Source of the DNA: Xiphydria camelus
Taxonomy: Eukaryota; Arthropoda; Insecta; Hymenoptera; Xiphydriidae
Length of the DNA stretch: 64,000 nt
NCBI GenBank assembly: GCA_963678675.1
Contig: OY783191.1
Span: forward strand, 25,688,955-25,752,954
Direction: 5' to 3'
This document shows positions 34,558 to 45,705 of this stretch, piece by piece (the stretch's first letter is position 1; each line of letters begins with the position of its first letter). Position numbers and translations under genes: made by a program. The notes beneath the pieces were generated by a model, which was not told the origin of the DNA, did no database searches, and saw nothing but the letters and a program-made list of their open reading frames with translations.

Positions 34558-37527
34558 ATGTCTTCCGAACAGTGCCGAAATATTGTAAACATCCATCGAC
34601 AGGCTTTCGAGCTGATCGATCGCAAAAGAGTTGATCCCATCGAGATCACGCAGTGGATCCGACGTGGGACCGAGAGTGTACGCCTACTCGGACGATTGAT
34701 GCGCCGAGAGGGGGCATCGGTCGCTGCCAAACAACGACACCTGGCCGCCATTCGACAGGTGAAGTGTTACAATCGAAAACTCAAGAACTTGCTCGTGAGA
34801 GGCGGATGGGTTAGTCAACGTAAACAGAGACGCGTCTCGTGGGAGGATCTCCAGTCGGCGTTCGACGGGCACATCCGCATCGGGGTGATCGTAAACCTGC
34901 GAAATCTGGATCCCGCCGCCTTCCTGCAGGACGCCCTGGCCCTCTTCACACCGCGCATCAAAAATGCACTCAAGAGGGAGAATGCGTTAAAGGTGAATGC
35001 TGTGTTGGAAGGCGAATACAGAATCACGAAGAATGACGAAGAGATCGTCGAGCTGAAGAACTTTGCCACGAAGAACGTCCCGATCCTGCAGACCACAGAT
35101 TTGAAGCAGTGGTTCGTCGAGAATGTGCGAGGCCCCATTCTCCGGCAAATGGAGGAATTCCAGGAGCGGAGCTCGGGTTGGACGTTGCGAGTCGTCATCA
35201 ACTTGACCGTCAACGTGAACCGGTACAACCCGATGCGAGGCAGCTCCGACCTGGAACTTCCCGGGTTTATCAAGAGGAAGGAGGCCTGTGTCAACGTGAA
35301 AAACACCGACGACCAGTGTTTCAAGTGGGCACTCCTTTCGGCGCTGCATCCTGTTGATTGGCGTGACCATCCCAACCGTGCATCAGTGTACAAACCCTAC
35401 GAAAACGAGTTGAACTTTGCGGATATAGACTTCCCAGTGCCGCCGAGAGAGGTCCCGAAGTTTGAGAAGCAGAATGAACTCTCAGTCAACGTCTACATTC
35501 TGCTGAAACGCAAAGAAAAATTTTCGGTCGCACCCATCCACGTCACCTCGCATAAGAAGGACAAACATGTGAATATCCTCATGGTTCAAGATCGGTACGT
35601 CGACGAGGAATCGAATGAGGAGGAGGAGGTGAACGAGGATGACGAAACTCCCATGATCTACCACTACGTGTGGATAAAGGACCTCTCTCGGTTGGTCAGC
35701 GCACAACTCTCAAGAGCGAAGGTGAAGAACTACATCTGTGATCGCTGCCTGCACTACTTCCGGAGTAACGAAAAGCTGGAAGTCCACGAAGTCGACTGCG
35801 TCCAGGTGAATCGGTGTAAGGTCAAGATGCCTGCACCGATGCACAGCACCTTGAAGTTTAAGAACTTTAACTTCAAGGAAAGGGTGCCGTTTGTCGTCTA
35901 CGCAGACTTCGAGTGTCTCCTGAAGAACGTCGACCTGCAGCAGACGAGCAAAACGAGAGTTTGTCAAGTGCACGAACCGTTCAGCGTGGGTTACTACGTG
36001 AGGTGTAGCTACGACCACACGCTGTCCCGCTATAACAGCTTTCGGGGCCCGAAAGCCGCTGAATGGTTCGCGCGTGAACTTTCTGAGCTGGCCGAGCAGG
36101 TCGAAGGAGTCCTCGAGCATACCGTACCCATGGAACCGCTCACGGAGGAACAGGAGAGGGCTTTTCACATCGCCGAGAAGTGTCAAATTTACGGGGAGTC
36201 GCTGCTGGATGTGAAGAGAGTTCGAGACCACTGCCATCTCACCGGCAGATACAGGGGAGCAGCGCACGAGGACTGTAATCTGAATTATCAGGATTCGCGC
36301 ACCATTCCCGTAGTCTTCCACAATCTCAGCGGCTACGACAACCACCTCGTCATCAAGGAGATATCCACCTGCTTCGACGGCCGAATGGACCTCTTGCCCT
36401 TGAACATGGAGCGATACGTCTCGTTCACGAAACATCTAAAGGGCAGTGACATCGCTCTTCGGTTCATCGACTCCTTCCGCTTCATGGCATCGTCGCTGGA
36501 GAAGTTGGCGTCTTACCTCACGGAGGCGCCGATCACCAAGAGCGAGTTCCCGCAGATCCAGACCGAACAGTTCGAATTGTTGAGGCGGAAAGGTGTCTTC
36601 CCCTACGAGTTTCTCGACGCGTGGGCCAAGCTGGACGTCACGGAGTTGCCGACCCAGCAACAATTTGACAGCCGTCTCAACGGCTGCGGCATCTCCGACG
36701 AGGACTACGAACACGCCCAGAGGGACTGGCGTGAGTTCAACGTGGGAACTCTGGGCGAGTACGCGGACCTCTATCTCAAGACCGACGTCCTGCTGCTGGC
36801 CGACGTTTTCGAAAATTTTCGTGACAACTGCATCGAAGCGTACGGTTTGGATCCAGCCCATTACTACACCACACCCGGCCTCACGTGGGACGCCATGTTG
36901 AAGTACACCGCAATCGAGCTGCAACTCCTCACCGACATCGACATGCTCATGTTCGTCGAGCGGGGCATCCGAGGCGGTGTCAGTCAGTGCAACAACCGTT
37001 ACGCCCGAGCCAACAACGCGTACATGAGGGACTACAATCCCGAAGAGGAGACGAAGTACCTCATGTACTATGACGTGAACAACTTGTACGGCTGGGCGAT
37101 GACGCAACATCTCCCATACGGTGGCTTCGAGTGGGTGGAGAACCTCGCCGGTGACTTCCAGTGGAATGTGTCCGACGACTCGCCCATCGGATACAAACTT
37201 GAGGTGGACTTGGTCTATCCTGAAGTCATCCACGACATCCACCGAGCAGATGAAGCCACCGGGCTCGAAGGAGGCCAAGCTTCTGACGACGTTGTACTCG
37301 AAATCACGTTACATCATCCACTACCGCAACCTCAGGCAAGCTCTTGAGCACGGTCTACGGCTCACCAACATCCACAGAGCCCTTAAATTCGACCAGTCAC
37401 CGTGGCTCAAGAGCTACATAGACCTAAACAGCGGTATGAGGAAACGAGCCCGCAATGAGTTTGAGAAGAAGTTGTTCAAACTCATGAACAACGCGGTGTT
37501 CGGTAAGACGATGGAGAACGTGCGCAA
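34558..37527 (+). pseudogene. protein-primed family B DNA polymerase (Polinton/adintovirus type), truncated
   Basis: A long open frame of 929 codons starts at 34558. An N-terminal domain of ~330 residues includes WTLRVVINLTVNVNRYNPMR and DDQCFKWALLSALH. A zinc-finger-like CDRCLHYFRSNEKLEVHEVDC follows near residue 395. Exonuclease motifs are YADFECLL (~449), NLSGYDNHL (~591) and YLKTDVLLLAD (~740). HCHLTGRYRGAAHEDC (~560) resembles an endonuclease VII-like zinc motif. Polymerase motif A is YYDVNNLYGWAM (~837). A short deletion with frameshift near 37258 breaks the frame; motif B ([19 protein letters not shown]) follows in another frame. Sequence then stops at the palindrome junction (37527), so motif C (the DTD catalytic site) is absent. 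Family members replicate linear DNA from a protein primer. This copy cannot be active. Confidence 0.85.
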
Positions 37528-38491
37528 ATTTTTCTTTGCGTTTCAGCAGAATGTAGACGTTGACTGAGAGTTCATTCTGCTTCTCAAACTTCGGGACCTC
37601 TCTCGGCGGCACTGGGAAGTCTATATCCGCAAAGTTCAACTCGTTTTCGTAGGGTTTGTACACTGACACACGGTTGGGATGGTCACGCCAATCAACAGGA
37701 TGCAGCGCCGAAAGGAGTGCCCACTTGAAACACTGGTCGTCGGTGTTTTTCACGTTGACGCAGGCCTCCTTCCTCTTGATAAACCCGGGAAGTTCCAGGT
37801 AGGAGCTGCCTCGCATCGGGTTGTACCGGTTCACGTTGACGGTCAAGTTGATGACGACTCGCAACGTCCAACCCGAGCTCCGCTCCTGGAATTCCTCCAT
37901 TTGCCGGAGAATGGGGCCTCGCACATTCTCGACGAACCACTGCTTCAAATCTGTGGTCTGCAGGATCGGGACGTTCTTCGTGGCAAAGTTCTTTAGCTCG
38001 ACGATCTCTTCGTCATTCTTCGTGATTCTGTATTCGCCTTCCAACACAGCATTCACCTTTAACGCATTCTCCCTCTTGAGTGCATTTTTGATGCGCGGTG
38101 TGAAGAGGGCCAGGGCGTCCTGCAGGAAGGCGGCGGGATCCAGATTTCGCAGGTTTACGATCACCCCGATGCGGATGTGCCCGTCGAACGCCGACTGGAG
38201 ATCCTCCCACGAGACGCGTCTCTGTTTACGTTGACTAACCCATCCGCCTCTCACGAGCAAGTTCTTGAGTTTTCGATTGTAACACTTCACCTGTCGAATG
38301 GTGGCCAGGTGTCGTTGTTTGGCAGCGACCGATGCCCCCTCTCGGCGCATCAATCGTCCGAGTAGGCGTACACTCTCGGTCCCACGTCGGATCCACTGCG
38401 TGATCTCGATGGGATCAACTCTTTTGCGATCGATCAGCTCGAAAGCCTGTCGATGGATGTTTACAATATTTCGGCACTGTTCGGAAGACAT
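37528..38491 (-). pseudogene. inverted duplicate of the PolB N-terminus
   Basis: Reading minus from 38491, the first ~322 codons repeat the N-terminal domain of the neighbouring polymerase, with rare differences such as D to Y in the GSS(D/Y)LELPG motif. At 37528 the frame runs into the reverse of the central region and ends in unrelated codons ([10 protein letters not shown]) from the opposite strand. It starts from its own copy of the motif-rich upstream region. If transcribed it would give only the N-terminal domain. RNA from both arms could pair into a ~1-kb duplex. Confidence 0.85.
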
Positions 38492-39584
38492 GTTGTCGTT
38501 TCGTGAGCACGATGTGACTAATGACGTGATCGCGGTGACGCGCGGTATTTAAGCAAAGACGTTGTGGTGGGGGTGAGGTGGGGTAGGTAAACTGGTTCAT
38601 GCCTGTCGAGAAGCTATGACGTCATCACTCAGGAATGTGACGCGCGCGGATCGGCCAAAACTGTACAGTAGCGCGGAACAAGTCTGAACCTGCACGCATG
38701 CTAAGGTCGGTCAACTGCGCAGTAGCGATGCTATGACGTCATCGCTCAGGAATGCGACGCGGTCGAAACTGCGCAGTAGCGCGGAGCAAGTCCGAACCTC
38801 CATGCATTCCAAGGTCGGTCAACTGCGCAGTAGCGATGCGATAAGGTATGACGTCATCGGACGAGGTCGAAACTGCGTAGTAGCGCGGAGCAAGTCTGAA
38901 CCTGCACGCGCCTGTCGGAACCTGCACGAGAAATGATGACGTCATCGGACGCGCAGTAGCAAGATACCTGGCGTTGACTACCACCGACAGTGGTGCCACC
39001 TGGCGTTGATGGTGGGAGTCGAGGAGTATATCATTCAAATTTCTCGCCACGGCGCATGCGCACTTCAAAATGGCCGCCGCCTACGGTGGCGCCATCTGGT
39101 GGGGGTCGAGGAGTGGGGGTTCAACCAATGGCTGAGCTCCGTTGGGTCGAGGAGTGGGGGTTCGACCAATGACAGAGCTCCGTTGGAGGAACATTCAAAA
39201 TGGCCGCCGCCTACGGTGGCGACACCTAGCGTCGACAGTGGCGCCATCTGGTGGGGGTCGAGGAGTGGGGGTTCAACCAATGACAGAGCTCCATTGGGTC
39301 GAGGAGTGGGGGTTCGACCAATCACAGCGCTCCGCTGGGTCACGTGATGCGCGAATTCAAATTTCCCGCCACGGCGCATGCGCACTTCCGCTAAATTCAA
39401 ATTTCCCGCCATTTTGCCCCTGAAAGTAGGCAACCCGTCCGGATGGATGGCGTCGAACCCGCCTAGCTTATCTACTTGTAATGAAAGGGAAATGGCGGGA
39501 CTGATAAATGGTGGGGGCACTACTCCTCCCCACGGCGGAGAAGTATTCAAAGTTAGGAAGGTCAAAACTGGGGAGATCCGACTG

Positions 39585-40523
39585 TATATGTTTTATTTTT
39601 ATAATTTTAAAGCATATTTATGCACTTTTTTTGATCACTTACTCCTTTTGTGCTTAGCACTACAGTACTTATTAACTATGCAGTTAAACCTTCACGGTAA
39701 TAACGTTTCCAATTTTTACAATCTTCTCTTGATGTCATCTCGATTAACTTTTAAGATTATCGTCATGTATATCAGTATATGTTTTAGAGTGTCGATTACG
39801 TACATTATAGAATCACTAAGGGCATTCATCCTCTTTACCACCTAAACATAAATTGTGTCATAAATTAGAAGATCATGTTCCAAACGATCTCACTGCAAAA
39901 TGTCAACTGAAACACGCGACAAGAGATTTAGAATCTCTCCCTATAAATTCATTATTCGCAAATAGAAGAAACAGCGGCTGAGAAACCGCAGCCAGTGAAA
40001 TCTCGGAAGTGGCAAGCCGTATCCGTTAGGATCGTCATACGCCGAAGGGCACGAAATGGCGCGGATGAATATTTTCATCGGATGACATCGGACGCTGCAC
40101 ACTGGCAGCCGGGATGCTGAGTGGACCGTTATGCAACCTGCACCGCCGCGGTTTTTGCTCGTTGCCAGACTCCCGTTGTCCTGTCTCCGTGTCGTGCCGC
40201 AATCGAGCGCACGAACGTACTCGCGCACCTCTTCGCCACCGCTATACTTCCCACATATCTTAACGTGATATACGTTGAAATCCCTTTTAGGTGGTGGAAC
40301 TAATTAGAGCACTCACGATACCCGAGTTATATAATTTTGAAACGAAGTTAAGTTACGTTCGACTGAGATTACAAGAAGCTTCCAATCAATGTTGTTACAG
40401 TATAACGATGAAGTCTTTCTAGAGTTTTGCTGAGGAAATTCGAATTTGAAGACCCAGAGAAATGCATTCTTTTTAATACGATAAAAATTAATTATTAATA
40501 TGTGATGTCCGACTGAACGCGTA
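39585..40523. other. no gene recognised
   Basis: AT-rich to about 39990, then a GC-richer patch (40000-40260) with short open frames on both strands that I do not recognise. It could be host exon or promoter DNA. No repeat in this window matches it. Confidence 0.4.
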
Positions 40524-40574
40524 GGAGACAGGCGGGCAAACCGGGGTGGGTGCCTAAAACGGGGTACCCCGTTT

Positions 40575-40925
40575 ATCAAGAGACACGGTAGTGTCTCGCG
40601 GCATGTTCATTCAACTCGTCAGAACGACGCCGCTAGCGCTGTCGCCGCGAGCACCCGTATATCTTTACAGGAAAAATGTCTGCCCCCTTCACCCCTCAAT
40701 TTTAACATCGAATTTTCTCAATAAATATACGGTTATAACCAAAACTATGCTTAGTTACGCCATATAAATCGACTATTCTCTATCGATAGAGACCAGAGTA
40801 AATGTTGTAAGTTACATATTAACAGAGATTTTTCCTTAGCAACGCGAAGCCACACCCCTCGCGCCTCAAAAGTCGAGAATCTGATTTCTCGGGCGATATA
40901 TATATGTTAAAATCTCACAAAAATT
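40575..40925. repeat. interspersed repeat R1, copy 2
   Basis: The inverse of 23945-24300. It begins AAGAGACACGGTAGTGTCTC, a hairpin, and ends near TCGGGCGATATATATATG. No gene is present. It sits immediately inside the left end of the pogo-like element. Confidence 0.75.
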
Positions 40926-41159
40926 CCGCCTGTCTTTGGCGATATTCGGCCATGGTCGGAAATGTGTACACAGATGCGGCGACACGCATACGCCATCAAA
41001 TGTATGTGAGAGTGTGTGAGAGAATATAGTCCTTGAATGTTTAGTTGTTTTTCAAAATTAATAAAATATTTCCATTCGCGAAACGATTTCCATCGCATTT
41101 TTTCGATCCTCGGACGCGCTTGTTAATAAAAAGTAAAAATTCAGTGTAATCGGGGTAGT

Positions 41160-41460
41160 GAATCTCAATAGTGGTGAATGTGATAGCTTGATAATCGTCG
41201 AGATAGTGAACGGATGCAGTGGTATTCTTCTCTAGTTGCCTGTGCATCAAGAAAGGAGCAGGAAAGGAGACGGTCTCAGAAGAATTGCCATCAGATAAGT
41301 TTAATTGCCATCTGACAGCTTTAACCTCACTTTCACAATGGAAGGACAATATCTTTGTGTTCGTTCTATTTTTTGTTTTCAGGGTCATGCGAGCACGGGG
41401 AAAATTAAAGGTTTTTCTTCTCAGTCATCAATACAAGCCGTGGCAGAATAGGAGATGAAA
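41160..41460. repeat. paralogous segment, uninterrupted copy
   Basis: This block matches 56883-57094 and, continuing across a 4.1-kb insertion, 61228-61360. Landmarks are AATAGTGGTGAATGTGA, GATAGTGAACGGATGCAGTG, GAGCAGGAAAGGAGACGG, CAGAAGAATTGCCATCAGAT and TTTTTTGTTTTCAG(G/C)GTCATG. On the minus strand an open frame of ~100 codons (41388-41041) reads VKAVRWQLNLSDGNSSETVS. It is protein-like but I cannot assign it. Confidence 0.7.
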
Positions 41461-41839
41461 TGGAATTGGATCACAATAATCAAGTAATTACTTTATCACT
41501 ATTTTTCTCTATCGATATATTTCCTCTTTCGTACTATCACACGTTCCAATTTACACACCGACCTGTCAAACCTGAAGTGTACACGTACCCCTCACTTCTA
41601 TTTCATCTTTTCTTCGTCTCCGGAGTAACGACGGTCAATGAGGAATTACTGATACCGATTAGGCAGATAAGTGTTGAATAACGTAGTATAATACGAAAGA
41701 GGAAATATATCATTTTTAATAATTCTGTCATTATTAGAACAGAATTGATTAACTCAGATATAGTTTTTTAATTTCTACGCTCGAGTAAGTTCGGTACATT
41801 TTAAATAGTGAAATGCTGCATATGATTATGTAATTTACA

Positions 41840-42440
41840 ATTTGTTACAGATCGTATGCAAACCCGAGGAGGTTTCTTTCGAACGAGGGATCATTCACTT
41901 GTTGTTCCAACAAGAACCAGTTGCATTAGTTGCATTCATTGCATTTGACAGGTCGGTATATAAATTGGTTCTTAATTTTTACGCTGAGTAAGTTCGGTAT
42001 ATTTTTAAAGTGAAATGCTGCATATAATTGTGTAATTTACAATTTGTTACAGATCGTTTGCGAACCCGAGGAGGTTTCTTTCCAACGAGGGATCATCCAC
42101 TTGTTGTTTCAACAAGAACCAGTTACATTAGTTGCATTCATTGCATTTGATAGGTCGGTATATAAATTGGTAGTATAATACGAAAGAGGAAATATATCAT
42201 TTTTCTTAATTATGTCATTAGAATTGGTTAACTTAGATTAATATAATCTTAGTTTCTACGTTTAGTTAGTTCAGTATATTTTAAATTGTTTGTGTTATTT
42301 ACAATTTGTTACAGATCGTATGCGAACCCGAGGGGGTTTCTTTCAAACGAGGGATGATCCACTTGTTGTTCCAAGAACCTGCTGCATTAATTCATTCGGT
42401 GAGCTGGATCTGCTGTCTCGAGTGTGTTGGTATTTGGTTA
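41840..42440 (+). repeat. three tandem exon-like copies with splice-acceptor context
   Basis: At 41850, 42050 and 42314 a TTTACAATTTGTTACAG is followed by ATCGT(A/T)TGC, an open stretch encoding EPE(E/G)VSF(E/Q/K)RGIIHLLFQ and close variants. Copies 1 and 2 end in TTTGA(C/T)AGGTCGGTATATAAA, an end motif of the local mariner-like repeats. Copy 3 continues as SWICCLECVG. A fourth copy is at 62160-62290. The source protein is unknown to me. The ~200-bp tandem spacing and preserved frame are notable. Confidence 0.55.
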
Positions 42441-42689
42441 TTCAAATAACGATTGCAGTGGTTAAATGATACTTAACAACGGATTTATTACAAGAGTAGA
42501 AAAGTATGGTGACCGCATGGCAGTGCGAGCTCGGGCAAACAGAAGGAAGTCTGCGAGTACAAAATGCTTATATAGAGACGCACACTCAACCGCTAGAGAC
42601 GCACTCTGCTGCATGTCCACCCAACTAACGAGGCTTAAGGCCTATTTACAACAGAGTGCATGGACGTACGTCACTTTAAATGGATGAAT

Positions 42690-43200
42690 ATCCTTTAATA
42701 TCCTCCGAACCGTAGACTTGCTAACCTCTGATTCTAACCTTTGTTGCCATAGCCCGAATATTCGTTCGAGGGTTATTCCTTACTTTTTCTAGCAGAGCAT
42801 CGATATTTTGCTGCATCTATATTCTTCTGGAACTTCCTAAAATAATTATAAAAACCCTATATAATTCAGCCCGAACAAGTACAATCTTATCGGACTATAC
42901 CTTATCGAGGAGATTTTTCGACATAATGGTTCCGAAACGTTTTTATCGAGAAGTATATATTTCTAACATACGGTAGTGTTCACGAATATTGTAAAATATC
43001 GCAGGAATGTTGCAGAAAAGTTACTTGCAAGAACGTGCTTTGTGGGGTGCAAATGATGATATTTTGTAATCCATCGTTACACCAGAGGCGAAGAAGAGAT
43101 GAAATAGAAGTGAGGTACATGTACACTTCACGTTTGACAGGTCGGTATATAAATTGAAACTTGTGATTGTATAATACGAAAGAGGAAAAACTTATATTTA
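42690..43200 (-). pseudogene. mariner-like (ITm) transposase fragment and right end
   Basis: Minus-strand reading near 42690-42860 gives pieces of the helix-turn-helix region found more clearly at 62246-62548 (a NP(R/T)TNIRAMA-type segment), with several indels. The right terminus (CGTTTGACAGGTCGGTATAT, then ATAATACGAAAGAGGAAA) lies at 43130-43190. The copy is inactive. Confidence 0.55.
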
Positions 43201-43330
43201 GGTGAAAAAGGATGGTAGCAGGAGGTAGTAGGACCTCTAGGCGGAAATCAGGAGGAAGAATAGAATGTAGGATTTTCAGGCGGAACTTAGGCGTTCTAGG
43301 GGGTAAGCAGGTCCAAATAGACGACTCGGG
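43200..43330. repeat. end fragment of the 251-bp foldback and its flank
   Basis: Inverted copy of 63815-63950: GCAGGAGGTAGTAGGACC, then CTAGGGGGTAAGCAGGTCCA and AATAGACGACTCGGG. It is cut off at 43330 where the next element begins. Confidence 0.7.
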
Positions 43331-44175
43331 TATTACTGCAGAACGAGTAGGTTAAAAGATTTTCGTGAAGACTCACGATTTTCTGATATGTCATTTCGTA
43401 CAGGTGCAACCGAAGAGGATCTAGCTCGTGTCCTGTCCGTAAAAAGATGACTCGATGGACATCGGAGAATGTCAGGCTTGTCACTGAGCGCCTATTACCC
43501 ACGGTACATTAATTGCAATACGCGCTTCCCGTTTCATTCAGCTATTCCAGCGTTAAATAACTTTTACTTCTTTCAAGGTAATAACCTTTTATGAACTCTT
43601 CGTGGTAGGAGGCAGCGATCGATAATAGAGACTCGTCGTAGACAAGTTCGTCTATTAAAACTAAAAGGCAATTGGTGTGCCGAACTACTACTGCGATAAT
43701 GTGCCCGAACTCATGGTCTATTCTGCAATTAACGTTAACATAATCGTGATTATGCTTGGGTGATGGGTGTTCCAAAAGAGGTAAGTTGATACTAAACATC
43801 GGATGCTCTGTAAGCTGACTTGCTAGTATACTTTGCAACTGGAACATCATCGCAGGAATAATTTGTCTACGATTAGTCACAACCATTGATCGTTGCCCCC
43901 TACGATCAACAATTCGTACAAGGTAAATGCTTTGAAAGAAGTAAAAGTTACTTAGAACAGGAAAATAGTTGAAACGAAAATCGCATATTGCAATGAAAGT
44001 ACTATGGGTGAAAGGCGCTCGGTGACAAGCCTAACATTCTCCAATCCATCGAGTCATCTTTTTACGGACAGGGCATGAGCTAGATCCTCTTCGGTTGCAC
44101 CTGTACGAGATGACATGTCAGAAAATCGTGAGTCTTCATGAAAATCTTCTAACCTACTCGTTCTGCAATAATACT
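43331..44175. mobile_element. long-TIR element, ~845 bp
   Basis: The arm 43331-43580 (TATTACTGCAGAACGAGTAG at its end) is matched inverted by 43930-44175. Further landmarks are GACTCACGATTTTCTGA, GGTGCAACCGAAGAGGATCT and TTTTTACGGACAG. It interrupts the foldback end fragment at 43330. The 350-bp centre carries the open frame at 43542-43886. Confidence 0.7.
43542..43886 (-). CDS. unknown protein fragment inside a long-TIR element
   Basis: The frame holds 114 codons without a stop, including NRRQIIPAMMFQLQSILASQ, then VNCRIDHEFGHIIAVVV and a SYHEEFIKGYYLE tail. Composition is protein-like, but I recognise no domain. It fills the centre of the TIR element, so it may be a transposase fragment or cargo. 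No full-length context is present and I infer no function. Confidence 0.3.
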   Translation of the reverse strand: MVVTNRRQIIPAMMFQLQSILASQLTEHPMFSINLPLLEHPSPKHNHDYVNVNCRIDHEFGHIIAVVVRHTNCLLVLIDELVYDESLLSIAASYHEEFIKGYYLERSKSYLTLE

Positions 44176-44800
44176 TAATAATAAAAAGCTATTCTCCTAC
44201 ATGTACATATTCTCCTGATGAATAAATTCCAAAAAAGAAGTAGTGAAATCTCTCCACAAAAACAGATTCTCTGTAAAAAAGGCGGCATGTTCATTCAGTG
44301 CCAACAAAAATTGATACGTAAATGTGTCAGATATCTACAAGATGTCTATATGTCTAAAAAATGACATCTATATTTGTTATAAACATGGTTGAAATCTAGA
44401 TGTCTAACAGACAAAGTGAAAAATATAAGGGCTCTCTAGTCTATAAATCCCTTTCAAAATATCACGAGAATAAATCAAAAGTAACGTGGTTATAATTAAT
44501 TGGCTCATATCGGTATAAGATGTGAGACTTTAATTTTGTGGTAATAAAAAGCTATTCTCCTACATGTATACGTATTCTCCTCATGAATAAATTCCAAAAA
44601 GTAGTGAAATCCCCCCACAAAAACAGATTCTCAGTAAAAAAAAGGCGGCATATTCATTCAGTGCCAACAAAAATTGATACGTAAAATACTCTCCAAAAAA
44701 GATTTGAAATCAATTAAGATCGCCATGTTCAAGAGTTATATATAAAAAGTAGAAGGCATCATTTGAAAGGAAAATTATTGTATTTTCTATACCACTAGGT
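44176..44800. repeat. direct duplication of ~145 bp plus foldback-arm copy
   Basis: AATAAAAAGCTATTCTCCTA through AATTGATACGTAAA is present at 44182-44325 and again at 44545-44690, in the same orientation. The second copy continues as an uninterrupted relative of the foldback arm (44690-44790). It contains GAAATCAATTAAGATCGCCA, the empty site of the CMC transposon. Between them, 44326-44430 has a short palindromic AGATGTCTA..TAGATGTCT motif. Confidence 0.7.
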
Positions 44801-45249
44801 CCATCCATACGACGGTTTCCAAACTATAATATACACGCTTGTATACGACCTTTGTCATAGAGCAGAAATTAATAGCTGCTAGTCGACCGTTATATCTAGC
44901 GCATGTGCTTTTTTAGTAAAGAAAGTTTTAATATCGCCAGAGAATAAATTTATCGTAAGGAGTAATAAGGCAATTTATTATTAAATAATATTATTACTAA
45001 CTAAAAGCGGGTGGTTCCTAAAGACTTTGTTTGGAATTGTGTTAAAAAATAATTACTTATAATAAAATAAACAGGACGTAATCTAAAAGTCTGCATATTT
45101 AGGCAAAATGGGGTACCAGCTGGTACGGTAAAACGGGGTACCACATTTTGCCGTAAATGGATAAAAATAAAGATAGCGCATGATCAAAACGAATCACAGA
45201 CAATCAAGAAATCTAAATTGACAGGAACTAAAAAAGTTAAGTCAGATTC
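44801..45249. other. pogo-element interior, no readable gene
   Basis: AT-rich decayed sequence with GGGGTACCAGCTGGTACGG and AAACGGGGTACC motifs near 45107-45140 that echo the element's end. Confidence 0.45.
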
Positions 45250-45419
45250 AGAAGGGGAAAATAGGGACACTCTGACTGCTTGTACTGCGTAGACTTTTAT
45301 TCAAATTTCACAGAGAGATGGATAAGTTGTTCTTGGTGCCACAAATGGGCTCATAATTCATGTGCAGGTATAGACGACGAAGATAATAAAGCAATACTTG
45401 TTTGTGAACACTATCAATA
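45250..45419 (+). pseudogene. pogo-type transposase, C-terminal PHD-like zinc finger
   Basis: The frame from about 45275 reads SDCLYCVDFYSNFTERWISC, then SWCHKWAHNSCAGIDDED and LVCEHYQ followed by a stop. Cysteine and histidine spacing (C-x2-C, C-x2-C, H, C, C-x2-H) matches the PHD-like finger at the end of insect pogo/Tigger transposases. The DDE domain is gone. Its place ~250 bp inside the right TIR of the element at 40524-45664 supports the assignment. Confidence 0.65.
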
Positions 45420-45705
45420 AGTTTTTCTCGGTTTATGTATATTACCCCATTTTGCCCTACACGACGGGCATAATGGGGCAAGTTGATTTATTTTCTATTT
45501 TATGTAGAATAAGACAAATGTTTACTTTTTTTAAAGTTAAAATATTATTAATAAATAACTAGTACTGTAACAATTATATTGCTTTATTTCCAGACTCGCA
45601 GTCTTAAGATTTTTTAAAAATTCTACTTTAAATGTTAAGTACCCCGTTGTGCCCGCCTGTCCCCTACAAAGACTTCAACCACTTTCGCATCGATACGAAT
45701 TAATC

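Larger units (their letters stand above)
33599..39584. mobile_element. 6-kb palindromic element carrying truncated PolB
   Basis: The left arm, about 33735-35527, is repeated inverted at 37528-39475, with only a few substitutions in the coding part. The unique centre is 35528-37527. The outermost ends are CAGTCGGA on both sides, flanked by TA (33597-33598 and 39585-39586), and resemble Tc1/pogo-type termini. GC content is far above the surroundings. The right arm has an extra ~90-bp unit (39120-39260). The structure looks like a deletion derivative of a Polinton-type element that copied one end back on itself. An assembly error at an inverted duplication must also be considered. Confidence 0.75.
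40524..45664 (+). mobile_element. pogo/Tigger-like transposon, 5.1 kb with nested insertions
   Basis: Left terminus GGAGACAGGCGGGCAAACCG is the inverse of the right terminus (GGGGACAGGCGGGCACAACG) with few differences. TA flanks both (40522-40523 and 45665-45666). A second inner motif AAACGGGGTACC occurs near both ends. The only surviving coding trace is a PHD-type zinc finger near the right end (45250-45419), as in insect pogo transposases. Much of the rest is later insertions: repeat R1, mariner-like pieces and a long-TIR element. Confidence 0.65.

Noticed and set aside
34684..37278. Long minus-strand open frames, up to 280 codons, opposite PolB
   Set aside because: They are shadows of the GC-rich polymerase gene, whose plus-strand reading has all the expected motifs.
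34558..37527. A functional viral or Polinton polymerase
   Set aside because: A deletion with frameshift near 37258 and loss of motif C at the palindrome junction make it inactive.
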